This document shows, piece by piece, positions 33,105 to 45,503 of a stretch of DNA of 64,000 nt; within the stretch, counting starts at the first letter, position 1, and each line of letters starts with the position of its first letter. The position numbers and the translations under genes are program-made. This DNA is from Monocercomonoides exilis (Eukaryota; Preaxostyla; Oxymonadida; Polymastigidae), in assembly GCA_001643675.2 (NCBI GenBank), contig LSRY02000018.1:372001-436000 (forward strand), in the 5' to 3' direction. Below the pieces are notes generated by a model, which had not been told where the DNA came from, made no database searches, and saw nothing but the letters and a program-made list of their open reading frames with translations.

Positions 33105-34712
33105 CATCATTGAAATTATAACACTTTGTTTTGTGGTATTATTAGAAATCGATAAAACGAACATATTTTATTCATATTCGATATTCATAAATAATTTATC
33201 AGAATATAAATAATTTAAATGAAAAAACCCACGTTGAAATATTTTGTCCCATATTTGTTATTTTTCACACAATAACTTCCAACATTCATGTGAAAACCAT
33301 GAAATAACAAAAAAACTTGGTTTTATTTGGGGAAATAAAAAAATTTCTTATAAAAAGAAGAAGAAGAAATCAGTTTATTGCAAGCGCCATAAACTCGTTT
33401 ATTATCTCATTTGAAAAAGAATATCTCATTAACTTAGGAGTGTTTGCTTTCACAAAGAGAAGAGAAGAACGTTCAACCTTTTTCCTGAGAGTTAAAGGAT
33501 TTGGATTTTCTGGCTGAACAAATTGATATGATTGAATCTTTTGCAAATTTGAGTTGTTGAAATGCGGTTTAAAACTTATGCAAAAACAGTTTGTTCAATG
33601 AATTTTTTTTTCTTTTTTATTTATTTATTTCTTTATTTATTTATTCTGTTCTGAAATTGAAGTGATTGCTGCTGATTTGTAAAAATAGAGTTGAAAGAGA
33701 TAAAGGTTGAATTACAAGCTCAAAAATGGATTGAATATACAAAAATTGTTTCCAAAAAAAGCCTGACAGATGATCAAATAACTCAAAAAAGAAAAGAAAA
33801 GAAAAGAAAAAGAAAAGAAAAGAAGGTACAATGGATTTATAAAATATCACAGAAAACATCAAAAATTGTGTTGGTGTGAAACAAAAATACAAATGGCAAA
33901 TTTTGAAATAAAAACGTTCATAAAAAAAGATCTTCGCGAAAATCATTTCCACCGCGAAATGCAGCAGAATGCTCATGAATCTGTTGCCTGATTATAAAAA
34001 AATAACAAAAAGAAGATGCAGTCAAATGTCTGTGCAACAACATCTGCAACATCACAATTGCCAAAACCAGGAATTCTGGAAATTAAGAAACAATGTTATG
34101 AAACAAAATTATGAAAAAAATAAAGGTGCTTTCAGCCAATTAAAAATTAAAACACTTCAAACACAAAATAGATAATACAAAATAGATAATACAAAATAAA
34201 TAATGATGCTCATTGGCTCGCACAGTATCCTCGACCTCTGTGAACTCAAAACGTTGTTGTAAATAGAAAAATTCTCTTAAAGCAAAATGAACGAATAACT
34301 CACAAGTCACTTTCCTAAGACAGCAACAACAGAAACGTTATACACGACCTTTCGATCTAAATCAACAAATCAAGTGAAATCAAAACTCGCATCCGAGATG
34401 CAAGCTTCATTTGCATTTCTCCACTTCCTTCTGGCTTCAAATCATCAGAAACCATTTCCAAATAATAATAATAGCAAACCCAAATTTTAAAGAGAAAAAA
34501 AATACTCTTTCAAATTTCATTACTCGCTTCCTCCATATAACATCATTTTGAATTCATGCTCATCTCATTTTTAAAAGTTCTCGAACTTCATTGGTGATAT
34601 CCGCTCCATCAATTTTATTCGTTCGATTTTCTTTCTTTCTTTCTCCCTTTTCTTCCCTTTTCCAAGCAAGCTTCTTGAACAGATAACATTTTTGTTATTT
34701 TGCATTCATCAC
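33105..34712. other. AT-rich region without a supported gene
   Basis: Short Lys-rich ORFs occur (for example near 33317-33517, 33691-33879 and 33969-34175), but none has a recognisable motif or joins convincingly by introns. Confidence 0.45.
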
Positions 34713-37700
34713 TCATTTCCCATCAAATATATCTTTTATCTCATTCACATCTGGCTTCTCTTCCTTTTCACATTCTCTGCTCTTGTTTTCTTCTTCCTGC
34801 TCTTCACTGCTTTCCTCAAAAATGATTGCATCTGTCATCGTCACAATAAATGTCCCAGCAGGAAACAGTCCAACCAACTCTTTCTTCACTTCAGTGAGTG
34901 TTGGTCTTTTCGATGCCTCCGCTGACAGACACGCATTCACCACATTCTTCACCATGCTCTCTTCGATTCCCCTCTCATTCGGCCTCTCCCCATTCGCGAT
35001 CTTCTGCCCAGCAATCGCTGCCTCATAATCTCCGAACGGGATCTGGAGAGTCAGGCACTCCCACAGCATCATCCCAATTGAGAATGCCACCGACTTCTCT
35101 GTCGCTCCCATATTCTTGTTCATCATCAGCTCTGGCGCCTTCCACCGCAAACTTTCAAATTGATTGTCTGCATCCTCAAATGCTGATGAAGGCAACTGCA
35201 TGTCTCTCCATCTCTTGTTGAACGCTGAGCAATCAGAGGAAGATGTGACAATGGTGGAGGTGGATGATGCAGATGAGGTATCTGAGTCTGATGAGAAGTC
35301 CGAGTGGAGGGCAATGCAGATCACCATGTGCTCTGAAAACAGCACAATGTGCGGACTCAGGTTCGGCAAAGAGGGAAGTTCATCTTCCTCGTCCTCAAGC
35401 GAGTGCAAAGCCCCATTCGCCACCCAGAACAGGATTTGCACACCTGTCAGCTCCCTCTCCTTCAAGTTACCAATCGCTAGCTCCTTCTTTTCATTCCTCC
35501 CATGAAGCAACATGAACAGAGAATCTCTCAAATCCACAATCAGCTTCTCATGTGGAGATGAACAGGCCATCGCATCCACCAGATTCGACATCGATGAGGT
35601 GGTTGGACACAAATCCTCCCCTCGAACAAATATTGTGTCTGTGTCTGATGTATCAGTTGTTGAAGTTGATGAAATAGATGGTGATGGTGTTCTCTTCCTT
35701 ATCTCTTCTTCTTCATCTTTCTCCATCATCCATTGAGGGATCTTGTCTGAATCTCTTCCCAATATATATTCAGTTGATCCGCTTTCAGACAGAAGATGCT
35801 CTTCAGATTCAGAATGCACCATTGCCTTCTCATACACTCTCTTCTTTATCCTCTCTTCATTCTTCTTTTCTACCTCTCTCTCAGCTCTCTTCCACTGCTC
35901 TTCAGGCGACATCTCCATCGTCACCATCTCAAATGCCTTCGGATCTTTTCTGATATTATCATTCACTATCTCTTTCAAATCTTTCGCTTCATTCCTTGCC
36001 TTTCTCCATCGAACAACAAACATAATAAATCCAATCAAAGCTATCAGAAACAACACAGCATATATCACAATCACAATCAATGCCCATGATGATTTTTCTT
36101 CTTTTCCTCCTTCAACAATTCCTTCATCGTCTTTTGATCCAGGACCACTTGCATTCTTTAGAATGAACGAGTTTGTTGATGAAGGAAATTCTTCATTCCC
36201 AAACAAAATTTTTACGCTCACTTCGATTTCATCTCCACAACTGCTTATTAGATCCTTTGCAACGCTTCCTTCTGCTTCTCTTTCTGACAAGAATCCATTT
36301 GAATCAAAATCATGTTTTTCAATCTCTTTCTCCTCTCCTTTTCTCTTCACAACTGAGAATGACAGATTGCATGGAACAAGAAGCATCCCTTTGAATGTCA
36401 GTTTCATTCTATTTGCCTCCTCTTTTGCTTCCACACTCTCCAGAACAGGAATGAAAAATGATGAATCTCTCTCTGAAACAATCCCTTCAAAACTGCACCC
36501 TTCATTCAACATCCAAAGAGATGTTTTTGGAAAAACTCCATCTCCTCCTTTCAAACTCATCACATTCAATGTTCCTGAATCTGAACAGATGATATTCCTT
36601 CTCAATGATGGATATCCTTCAATGGATGGGTTATTGTTTGAGAAATTACCTGTTTCAATTATTATATTTCCTCCACTCATTGTTATTCCACCTTCTGGTG
36701 AATTCGAGATTGTTGTATCTTTCATCATCACAGAACTCCTCACAACATCAACAAGAGAACCTTCCCATCTGCACATCTCTTCTTCTGTATTTGAATTCTT
36801 TTCATTTCTTTCCTTTGAATTTCCATCAAAAATGCAACTGTCCATTTTCACATCTGTGCAATTCTCCAATTTCATCAATTTCCCTTTTGTTGTCTTTGAA
36901 CTTACTCCACCCATTGTGCAGTTTGTAAATTGCATCTTCTTTTTCATTGACAGGCAACATATCAATGATTCTTCGTTTCCTTCAACTGTGATATTTTCTG
37001 TATTGAAATCCTTTATTGTTAATTGCCCACATTCATTAATATCAATCAGAGAAGTTTCTATTGTTGAATTGCAAATCATTAACGAATCAAATACCGATGA
37101 AAGTTGAGAAGAAAGAGAAAATGCAGATTCTTGAAGAATTAGATTTGATATAGAGCATCCATCGAGTTGTAATTCTCCTTTTTCCATTTTTATAATGTGA
37201 AATTGAATGCTTGCAAATTCTGTATTAACACCTTCCACTGGAAGTTTTGAACTGAATGAACAACTCATGATATCAAGAATTCCTCCCTCTGGCGATATCA
37301 GTGATTCATGTTGAGAAATGAAATTCGAATCAAACACAAAATTCACTCTCACCAACGATACCGTTCCATCTATTGTTATCAAAGCCTCTCTTGTTTTTTC
37401 AATACTTGATTTCACTTCAACTTTGCAAACTTCTCTGCTCTTCGAACTCAAACTCATTTCCTTCAGATTCATCTCTCCACCAATCACGCTCTCTGCAACA
37501 ACAATCATTTGACTCATAAAATCTGAAGTCAGATGCATTAGTCCATAATCAATTGAATCACAAGGAAGTATGTTTGTTCCACATTGCCTCTCATTTGATC
37601 CATTAACACTGCTCACAACAACTGTATCACTCTGATGAATCGTCACAAGCCCAATCAGATCTGTGTCTCTTGGAAAGTCGCAACTGTCACTTCCATATAT

Positions 37701-40700
37701 TGCATTATCTCGATTGAAATGGCCTTCTCGAAGATCAAACTGGAATTGGTTTTCGTTGATCTGCGATGTGATGTTGAAGCATTCAATGAAAATATCTTTC
37801 CCCGCTTTTGCTGTGTTCGCACTGAACTTCATTCCCATAAATGTGAAATTCAATTCCCCTGTTTCCTTTGTTGCCAAATATACCCCTCCTCCTTTCCCAT
37901 TGGTACAGCTGCAATGGCTAATTGTCGAGTCAATCATCTTCATCGATCCAGATGCACCCAATGTGAAGAATATTGCCCCACCCTTTTCACTTGTTTCTGC
38001 TTTATCTTCTGTGATGTTGCTCGAATTCACAACCAAACAAATCTTATTCTCGCTCATTGATTCCAAAATGGTTGCTCCATTATCACTTCTCTTCACTCCT
38101 GAAAATGATGATTTCTCAATCTCAATATTTGCACATTCTTCATCTCCTTCATTTATCTTTGTCATTGATTCAGTTCCTTTTATCAGAAGAAGACAATCCC
38201 CACTTTCATTCAACGATTCCACTCGAATATTCAACAAATGGCAAATAATTCCAGAATCATGAATAACAAAAATACCGTTTCCAACATTGCACGATTCAAT
38301 TGACAAATCATTCACTTCCACGTTTCCTCTAACCACATCCACAAATACACAATCAAATCCATTGTTCATTCCTGCCTCTGAATGGAATGAGCATCCAGTT
38401 ATCACCAAATCTCCACCTTTGTTAGAAATAATTGTTTTGGCAGAATTGTCAAATCCTGATGTTATTTGAAGTTGGATGTTGTACAATTCAAGATGAATAT
38501 CATTTTCCATGAAAAAATAAAGTTGACTTTCAATTGCCTTTTCAAAATTCAATTTGGCTTTTGTATCTTCCTCTCCCATCTTCACACTCTTTTTGATTTG
38601 ATAATTGGATATGTTGAAAGAATCTCGAATGATAGTTGATCCTTCAATCTGAATTGTTTTCATTCCAATCTCCTTTTTCATGTTTTCCATCCCTTTCCAC
38701 ATTGTTTGACATGGTTCTTCCTCGCTTCCACAACGTGCAACATCAAATCCTTCAGATGAGATAAATATCTCAGTTGAGCTGTATGGAACGAGGAACATGA
38801 ATAAATCTTTGTTTGAATGAAAGTTGTCACTTCCAACAAACAAAGTTTTATCATTCTTCATTTCGGAATAATCAAACTTGAATGTATCATTTGTCACAGA
38901 AGCATTAAAATCCTTTCCCAAAATGAACACATTCTTTCCAATGGCTGCTTTATTGTTTGCAAACAAAACGTTTTCCAAAAGAAGTGGCTTTTCATTCAAA
39001 CAATTTTGATAATCCAAATACAAGAATCCTCCTTTTCCATTGCTTGATGAAATTGAGCAAGATGATGCATTTGTTGATTGAATGACCAATTCTTCATTCC
39101 CTTGAAACGTCACTTTTGCAACACCTCCTTCTTCGCCGCTGCCTGTGTTCTCAATGTTCGAAAAGTTGTTGTTTTCAAACAAAACCGAAGAAGTCATCAC
39201 CAATGGTGATTTGATAAATGAGCAATCTGTCAAACTGCATCCTGCCAATGTACAACTTCCAGTGGTCATGGTTATCAACGAATACTGAATTATTTTTGAT
39301 GTTTGATTTTCAAAGGAACAGCTTTCGAGTTGAATTACTCCACTCGAAGAGATCAAAGAATTTATATTTGGCACAAATTGACTTGGAATCTGCAATTTCA
39401 AAGACAACAAGCTGAATGGCTGAGTTGATGAAATAACAGATGAAGTTAATGTAGAATTCCCTTTGATTGTCCCTTCAAAATGAATTGACTTGTGTTGAAC
39501 TTCATCTCCTTCATTCACACACCCATCAATCACAAGTGCATCCGTGAAAGAATAAATATCTTCAATTGTTCCTTCATCTTTCACTTTCACTTTCCTTTCT
39601 CCTTCTGTTCCATTTCTGTCAATGTGGTCAATTCCACTTTTCATCGATTCGCATGGGAATTTTTCACTTCCACATCCCAATGTGTCATGACCACCAGTCG
39701 ATACAGACACCTCTGTCCACTTCAAAGAAACAAGAAACACTCGAAGATCCATTTCTCCATATTTTCCATCTTCCCCAACAAATGCATTCCTATCATCTTT
39801 GAAATTTGTGCAATCAAATGCAAAACGCTCTGTATTCACAGTATTCACCAGGCTGCTGCTCTTTACAAACATGTTCTTCCCAACTGTTGCCGAACATCCA
39901 GAAAATGATATCGAAGAGAGCTGAACTCCTCCTTCATTCAAACTGCAATCCAGATATATCCCTCCACCTCTTCCGCTGAAACTCGCATCCTCGCTCACAC
40001 AACAACTGGAGAAGGTGGTGTTGCTCACAGAAAATGTGTTGGTAGAAGCAGATGAGGCGAATGAGATGCACCCGCCATTGGTGGCAGTCTGTTGGCTCAA
40101 CTGTTCTGAGTTGATGCTGGTCATGGTGCAGTTGGCGAGGGAGAGGGAGAGGGCAGGGGAGGTGGCAGAGGAGAGGACACAGCTGGATGGAATAGCTGTG
40201 GAGGTGATGTCGGTGATGTTGGAGGAGTTGAGGGTGAGGGGAGCGGTGAGAGAGGTGAGGTGGAAGATGCTTTGGCTGTTGAGGGCGAGACTGGTGATTG
40301 CTGTGTGGTTGAGGGCGAGGGAGCCAGCAGTGATGAAGAAAAGTGGTGTGGTGATTGATGATGAAGATGAGGTTGTTCCGGTGATGGTGGTTGTGTTGAG
40401 GTTGAGGGAAGGGGAGTTTTGGGAGAGGTGGAAGAGGATGGGGGTGATTTGGTTTGAGGAGTTGTGGGCGATGGCGAGGGCAGAGACTGTGAGGGAGCCC
40501 TGTGTCTGTTGGAAGAGGGCAGAAGTGGCAGATAGATCTGGCGAAGAAGAAGATGATGATGACAAGGATGAAAATGAAGAAAATGATGATGCTGATTGTG
40601 ATGACTGTGCATTTGAGTTTGGTTGTTGGTGAATGCCACTGGAGGCAATTGTTGTGGCATCTGTTCCATTTCCGGTGATTTTTGTATTTGGAGCACGAAA

Positions 40701-42749
40701 TGTGAGAGTCTTTGTTGGAGTGAAAGTGGAGACGAGAAGAGAGAGGGAGGCATCGCTGAAGGGAGCAACGCATCCGAGAGCATACTCCACCGTGGCACAT
40801 GGTCTTTCCTGTGCTTTGCCACAGGCATCGAAATCACTTCCACCATTTGAGACTATTTTGTTCTGGTTGATGATTGGAAGCCAACTGTTGTACACATCAC
40901 TATCAGCTTTTCCATTATTATACACTCTTTGTGTTAGAGTCGTTGAACCGCATTGCTGGAATGGAGATTGGGTGATGCTACTTCCATTAAAGAACACATC
41001 ATTCCCTCTTCCGTTTGTTGCAGTGTTTCCATCAAAGAAGCAGAATGAAATAAATTTTGTACCACTCATCCAAGAAAAAGTTAAATAAAAATAAATTCCA
41101 GCACCACCCCATGTGGAAGAGGCGGTCAATTTGTTGTTTGTGAACTGACAATCATTGATTGAGAATTGATTTGGTTTATTTCCTGGAGGATTAAAAAATG
41201 ACAGAGAACCAGCACAATCACTTCCCGTATTTGCTATACACTTGCATTTGGAAAACAGGAATTGACCATTAGAAGTCATATTATTGAGCTTAAAATACCA
41301 ACCGGTTCCACACCAATCAGAAATATTACAGCTTTCCACTCTGTTTTCTGAGAATGTCAAAACGGAATTTGATTGAAGATACCACATGGAAACACCACCT
41401 CCATTTCTTGCCTGACAATTTGTAAAATTGCTTTTGGTTAAGTTGATATTTAACAAATTTCCACAGTATAACGCTCCTCCGATATCACCACAAGAACAAT
41501 TGTTGAATAAACAAGAAGTGATTTCGAGATTTGCATTTGCGCAAGAAACATGCAGTGCTCCACCCCATTCGCTTGATCCGCCGCTTGAATCTTTCCATTC
41601 GCACCATTCAAAGAGATAGCTATTCAATTCAGTAAAAGCCAATCTTCCAGGTGTTTTTCTATGAGTTTCAGATCCGTTATATTTTACAAGTTCATTTGAT
41701 GAAGAACGTGTTTGGCGAAGAAAAGAAACATTGAAGGCAGAGAGAGAAGTGGATGGACTGTTGAGGTTGGGGAGAATGGCACCATCGATGGGGTCGTGGG
41801 TGTGGAGGAAGAGGGATGAGTGGATGGAGAGGGATGAGTGAAGAGAGAAGGAGGTGATTGTATTGGTGTTGGTGTTGGACGTTGAGATAAGAGGATTGAG
41901 TAAGTGTGAGTGAAGGGATTGAAGAGATAGAGGGGATTGGGGAGAGGAGATGTTGGAGAAGAGGGTGTTTGAGAGATGGAGATAGAGGTGGATTTGGAGG
42001 TGGGGATGGGATTGGTGATGGATATGGAGAGGGGAAGGGGAAGAAGAAGAGGAAATCGAAGGGGAAAGGGAAGGGGAAGGAGAAGAAAAAGAAGAGGATG
42101 AGAATGAGGATGAGAAAGATGAAGGAGAAGGGGAAAGGGAAGGAGATGGAGAATGGGATGAAGAGGGGAGGGAAGAAGGAGAAAAAAGGAAGGGTTGTGA
42201 GAAAGGGATGAACGAGGAGAAGGAGGAGTGGGAGATGGAGAAGGAGGCAGGGATTGGGGAGTGGGCATGTGGGAGGAGATTGTTTGGGGTGGAGAAGAGG
42301 GGGAAGGAGAAGATGGCAGGTTGGTGAGTGATGAGGGAGAAGTTTGTGAGTGCGATGGAGGCATGGGCAGAGAGGAAAAGTGGAGATTTTGTTGCTGGGT
42401 TGACTTGGCAAGTGGAGGAGCAGATGGAGGCAGCGGAGTGGTGTTGGGCAGTGAGGAGTGGGCAACCGCTGAAAGGGATGATGTTGAGATGGGTCACACA
42501 CAAGGAGGCGTTGATGATATTCAGACTTGTTCGAGCACAACTGACACGATCTTCAGGCAAGAACATGGCTTTTGTTGCACCAACGCCATTTTTATTGTAG
42601 TATTTGTTGCTGTTGTTTTCAATGCTGATTGTGCTTTCTGGCACCTTCAAATTCATTTCTTGTTGATTTTGTTCTTCGGCAATGCCTCTTTCATTGCTGC
42701 AACGAACAACAACAAAAATAATAGCAGCAATATTAAATGCAGTTCTCAT
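34713..42749 (-). CDS. Giant beta-helix surface protein with C-terminal pseudokinase (complete)
   Basis: An intronless 2678-residue protein. It starts at ATG 42749 with a signal peptide ('FNIAAIIFVVV'). A Ser/Pro/Leu-rich low-complexity segment follows (about residues 130-330, nt 42360-41760). The ectodomain consists of beta-helix repeats with GGxxY/F turns and Cys pairs and four larger modules marked by CGKAQERPC, CGSEKFPC, CGSEEEPC and CGTNILPC (nt ~40830, 39680, 38730, 37590). One membrane helix lies near nt 36090-36010 ('LIVIVIYAVLFLIALIGFIM') before RWRK. The cytosolic tail matches the gene at 3-8387 closely, including 'MSPEEQW', 'SESGSTEYILGRDSDKIPQW' and the kinase-like C-lobe 'APELMMNKNMGATEKS'. 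Catalytic HRD and DFG are not recognisable ('LSPHIVLF', 'HSD'). Inferred role: surface receptor or adhesin signalling through a pseudokinase. Stop TGA. Confidence 0.88.
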   Translation of the reverse strand: MRTAFNIAAIIFVVVRCSNERGIAEEQNQQEMNLKVPESTISIENNSNKYYNKNGVGATKAMFLPEDRVSCARTSLNIINASLCVTHLNIIPFSGCPLLTAQHHSAASICSSTCQVNPATKSPLFLSAHASIALTNFSLITHQPAIFSFPLFSTPNNLLPHAHSPIPASFSISHSSFSSFIPFSQPFLFSPSSLPSSSHSPSPSLSPSPSSFSSSFSSSSFSSPSPSLSPSISSSSSPSPLHIHHQSHPHLQIHLYLHLSNTLFSNISSPQSPLSLQSLHSHLLNPLISTSNTNTNTITSFSLHSSLSIHSSLFLHTHDPIDGAILPNLNSPSTSLSAFNVSFLRQTRSSSNELVKYNGSETHRKTPGRLAFTELNSYLFEWCEWKDSSGGSSEWGGALHVSCANANLEITSCLFNNCSCGDIGGALYCGNLLNINLTKSNFTNCQARNGGGVSMWYLQSNSVLTFSENRVESCNISDWCGTGWYFKLNNMTSNGQFLFSKCKCIANTGSDCAGSLSFFNPPGNKPNQFSINDCQFTNNKLTASSTWGGAGIYFYLTFSWMSGTKFISFCFFDGNTATNGRGNDVFFNGSSITQSPFQQCGSTTLTQRVYNNGKADSDVYNSWLPIINQNKIVSNGGSDFDACGKAQERPCATVEYALGCVAPFSDASLSLLVSTFTPTKTLTFRAPNTKITGNGTDATTIASSGIHQQPNSNAQSSQSASSFSSFSSLSSSSSSSPDLSATSALFQQTQGSLTVSALAIAHNSSNQITPILFHLSQNSPSLNLNTTTITGTTSSSSSITTPLFFITAGSLALNHTAITSLALNSQSIFHLTSLTAPLTLNSSNITDITSTAIPSSCVLSSATSPALSLSLANCTMTSINSEQLSQQTATNGGCISFASSASTNTFSVSNTTFSSCCVSEDASFSGRGGGIYLDCSLNEGGVQLSSISFSGCSATVGKNMFVKSSSLVNTVNTERFAFDCTNFKDDRNAFVGEDGKYGEMDLRVFLVSLKWTEVSVSTGGHDTLGCGSEKFPCESMKSGIDHIDRNGTEGERKVKVKDEGTIEDIYSFTDALVIDGCVNEGDEVQHKSIHFEGTIKGNSTLTSSVISSTQPFSLLSLKLQIPSQFVPNINSLISSSGVIQLESCSFENQTSKIIQYSLITMTTGSCTLAGCSLTDCSFIKSPLVMTSSVLFENNNFSNIENTGSGEEGGVAKVTFQGNEELVIQSTNASSCSISSSNGKGGFLYLDYQNCLNEKPLLLENVLFANNKAAIGKNVFILGKDFNASVTNDTFKFDYSEMKNDKTLFVGSDNFHSNKDLFMFLVPYSSTEIFISSEGFDVARCGSEEEPCQTMWKGMENMKKEIGMKTIQIEGSTIIRDSFNISNYQIKKSVKMGEEDTKAKLNFEKAIESQLYFFMENDIHLELYNIQLQITSGFDNSAKTIISNKGGDLVITGCSFHSEAGMNNGFDCVFVDVVRGNVEVNDLSIESCNVGNGIFVIHDSGIICHLLNIRVESLNESGDCLLLIKGTESMTKINEGDEECANIEIEKSSFSGVKRSDNGATILESMSENKICLVVNSSNITEDKAETSEKGGAIFFTLGASGSMKMIDSTISHCSCTNGKGGGVYLATKETGELNFTFMGMKFSANTAKAGKDIFIECFNITSQINENQFQFDLREGHFNRDNAIYGSDSCDFPRDTDLIGLVTIHQSDTVVVSSVNGSNERQCGTNILPCDSIDYGLMHLTSDFMSQMIVVAESVIGGEMNLKEMSLSSKSREVCKVEVKSSIEKTREALITIDGTVSLVRVNFVFDSNFISQHESLISPEGGILDIMSCSFSSKLPVEGVNTEFASIQFHIIKMEKGELQLDGCSISNLILQESAFSLSSQLSSVFDSLMICNSTIETSLIDINECGQLTIKDFNTENITVEGNEESLICCLSMKKKMQFTNCTMGGVSSKTTKGKLMKLENCTDVKMDSCIFDGNSKERNEKNSNTEEEMCRWEGSLVDVVRSSVMMKDTTISNSPEGGITMSGGNIIIETGNFSNNNPSIEGYPSLRRNIICSDSGTLNVMSLKGGDGVFPKTSLWMLNEGCSFEGIVSERDSSFFIPVLESVEAKEEANRMKLTFKGMLLVPCNLSFSVVKRKGEEKEIEKHDFDSNGFLSEREAEGSVAKDLISSCGDEIEVSVKILFGNEEFPSSTNSFILKNASGPGSKDDEGIVEGGKEEKSSWALIVIVIYAVLFLIALIGFIMFVVRWRKARNEAKDLKEIVNDNIRKDPKAFEMVTMEMSPEEQWKRAEREVEKKNEERIKKRVYEKAMVHSESEEHLLSESGSTEYILGRDSDKIPQWMMEKDEEEEIRKRTPSPSISSTSTTDTSDTDTIFVRGEDLCPTTSSMSNLVDAMACSSPHEKLIVDLRDSLFMLLHGRNEKKELAIGNLKERELTGVQILFWVANGALHSLEDEEDELPSLPNLSPHIVLFSEHMVICIALHSDFSSDSDTSSASSTSTIVTSSSDCSAFNKRWRDMQLPSSAFEDADNQFESLRWKAPELMMNKNMGATEKSVAFSIGMMLWECLTLQIPFGDYEAAIAGQKIANGERPNERGIEESMVKNVVNACLSAEASKRPTLTEVKKELVGLFPAGTFIVTMTDAIIFEESSEEQEEENKSRECEKEEKPDVNEIKDIFDGK

Positions 42750-43254
42750 ATAGAGAAGTGTTTCGATATGGATGTGGATGAAAGAAAAAAGTTCAAATTA
42801 AAAATTCCTGCGCCCATACTATTTTAAATTTTTCCGAAAATAAAAATTTTGTATAATTGTCATTCTCATGAAATCTGATGAAACGTGCAAGAAATAGATT
42901 CTTTTATTATCATCCGTTATTCAAGTTTTTTTTTTTCCAACTGCTCAAAAGATTTAATCAAATAGAATTAGAAACAAAGCGTAATCATAAATATTTTTAT
43001 TCGGTTTTTTTTATTTAATATTATCAAGGACGAATTGAGAAAAACTTTTCAAAACAAAATGTGTAGAAAATTTTGTTCTATAAAAAATCGCTTTTTTGAA
43101 AAAACATATTGAATGCTAAAAAAAAAATGAATCATTTAATTATAATTGAGTTTATAAGAAACGAAGAAAAGTACATACATAAAACTTTCAAACATACACA
43201 CACATTTTAAAAAAATAAATAAAAGAATGAATATAAAAGTGAAATTTTTATTTT
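42750..43254. other. Intergenic, AT-rich; probable promoter side of the giant gene
   Basis: About 500 bp between the start of the giant minus-strand gene and the end of the next minus-strand gene. No defined motif seen. Confidence 0.4.
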
Positions 43255-44657
43255 TCAGGGGATTAATGAAGCAAGCTCTTTCTTAAAGTTTTCAGTGATT
43301 ATTCCTTTGGATTTTGAGTTTTTTGTTGATGTATAATAATTCTTTCTCAACTGAAGCTTTTCCTCGAATTTGATGTCTCTCCACAAATTTGACATTTGAA
43401 TTGAAAATCTTTCAATTCCTTCTTTTGTTTTACGATATCTTTCTTCTTCATGCTCCACAAAACCCTTCACTCGACCGTTCTCACGATGCATCGGAAGGCC
43501 AAGTTGCTTTCTCAGCCACTCAAATTTCTTAATCGCAAAGAAGAGATTCACCGCTCTCTTTTCACATTTCCAATCAATCATCTCAGCATCACGTGCGCTA
43601 TAATGATGATCAAGAAATGAAGCACATGCCAATGTAAATGCAGGTGCGCCAAAAGAAATTTGGCAAAGCCCAAAATGGATATTTATTGTTCCATCAAGTT
43701 TATGTGGAACCAGAATCAGGGGAGGAAAAACAATCACACTTGCACCAATAATGAGACGAACAATTATCATTTTATCTCTCAACTCCATGTAATATCCCAA
43801 TCTGTTTCGAACAAACATCGTCGCAGCCAAACGGGTCAAAAGAATTAAATTGCTTAAAACTGGAAGAAAAAAGACACTTTTCTATTACAGAGTCATCAAA
43901 TCCGATGGAATGTTGTTTGCATGTGCTGTTTGTTGCATTAAGGATTTGCGATAAATAAAAGAGAGAAAATTTATCAAAAGAGAGAAAAATATTCGATAGA
44001 TCAGCTCACAAGCACGTGAAATCAAGTCAAACCATCTGCTTTCAGTGAAACAAGAGCCAAAAATAAAAGCACAGCAGCAACAGATATTATGTCCAGCATT
44101 ATGAAAAATCGCCTACAAAGTCTAACTTCCTCCATTTCAATTATCAGCAATACACAAAGAAATCCAATTTCCATCACAAAATTCGGCCACATGAACGCAA
44201 ACATCGAAGTGTGCATCCAAAAATAGTCAAAATGCAGTGCAGGAAGCATCATCAGCAAATATAACAGATTGCTTATAATGCATGAACTAAATTCACTGAA
44301 AAAATCAAAACGGAAAGAAAAAACAGAAATTAATGATCTCATCAGTAGAGCAGAGAATGTCAAAGTGTCCGAGAAGGGCTTTATTGTCGTATTTCCTTCA
44401 AAACGATTTCTGAAGGCAATTTCACAATTTCTGGAGAAACTTATCAATCCCAACAAAAATAAGATCAAAGAAAATAATCGTTTCAAATTATCGATTTTGT
44501 GTCTAAAGTGATTATCTTTCAAAATCCTTTTCGCTTTCAAAGAAATTTCAGGATAATCTTCTTCTTTAGCCAGCCTTTTGTATATTCTTAAATTGAAAAT
44601 GTATTTTGAAAAAAAGCGAAAAAAAAATATTTGTAAAGAGCATTTCATTTTGAACAT
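43255..44657 (-). CDS. Multi-pass membrane protein, unrecognised
   Basis: Two exons (minus): 44033-44657 and 43255-43859, joined over a 173 bp intron (GTTTGA...TTCCAG). With ATG 44657 this gives 1230 nt, 409 residues. At least six or seven hydrophobic helices are visible: 'LFSLILFLLGLISF', 'IISNLLYLLMMLPALHF', 'NFVMEIGFLCVLLIIEM', 'FIMLDIISVAAVLLFLALV', 'LSNLILLTRLAATMF' and 'LIIGASVIVFPPLIL'. A cytosolic-type C-terminus follows, rich in Lys, Arg and Glu ('KKFEWLRKQLGLPMHRENGR'). The frame is open upstream of 44657 to about 44800 without an ATG, so an upstream exon is likely. The topology would fit a 7-helix receptor, but no family motif is seen. Confidence 0.65.
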
Positions 44658-45503
44658 GTGATTTATCTTCAATAAAACCTCAAGGTACCTTTCCACCCCT
44701 TGGGCTGACTCTATATTTGTAGCTCTCCTTCCTGTCTTCTTTGGTTTGCGGGTGAAATAACGAAATTTTTTCAAATGCGCATTCTGGCAATTAGCAAATC
44801 TTGTGAAGAAAAGGTATTATTGATCTTCATTTGATTTCATCGCATCTGCTCATGAATGCAAAAGAGCAAAAAATTCCAAAAATATGTTGAATCACATTTC
44901 AAAAAAACCAATTACACATTCTTGTGAATTTGAAATACAATTGAATCTGTTATTCACCTACATCAGTGAAAGGATTATTGAGCAATCGAAATTTTCAAAG
45001 ATTCTTTTTGTTGGAGAGTACAAGCAAAACAGTTCATTCTTTTAAGTGATTATCAATCGCTATTCACACTTCCTCAAAAGGTCATCTGGAAGGTCATTTG
45101 GAAAATCCTTTCGTGAAAAATAAAACATGCTCAATAAAAACATCAGGTAAATGCACAAGATACGACCGGTCACAAATTTGTCATATGTTATAGCTACGAT
45201 TATAACATAAAGTGAGCATAAGTTTTTTTCTGCCTATTGTGTGCGGAAACTGTGAAATATGTTATTTCCAATTTTCGTGATAATCAAAAATCCTGTTCAA
45301 TTTTAAATGAAATAAATGAGTTTTTTTAGGGCTTTTATTTGTTCGCTTTTTTTATCAAAGTTTTTCTGTTTGGGTCTTACCCAAATCAACTTATTGGGGT
45401 TGAACTCTGTTGCATGAATTACTCAATTTTATGAAATATAAAAATTATTTATAATTGATCTAAATATGCTCTATTCAAATTGTGGTCAAGAAAAACTGAA
45501 TAT

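Noticed and set aside
33317-34175. Small Lys-rich ORFs as a spliced gene
   Set aside because: No consistent splice junctions or motifs link them; composition explains them.
43255-43700. RGS-like domain in the C-terminus of the membrane protein
   Set aside because: Only a vague helical pattern around 'FLDHHYSARDAEMIDW'; key RGS positions cannot be aligned with confidence.
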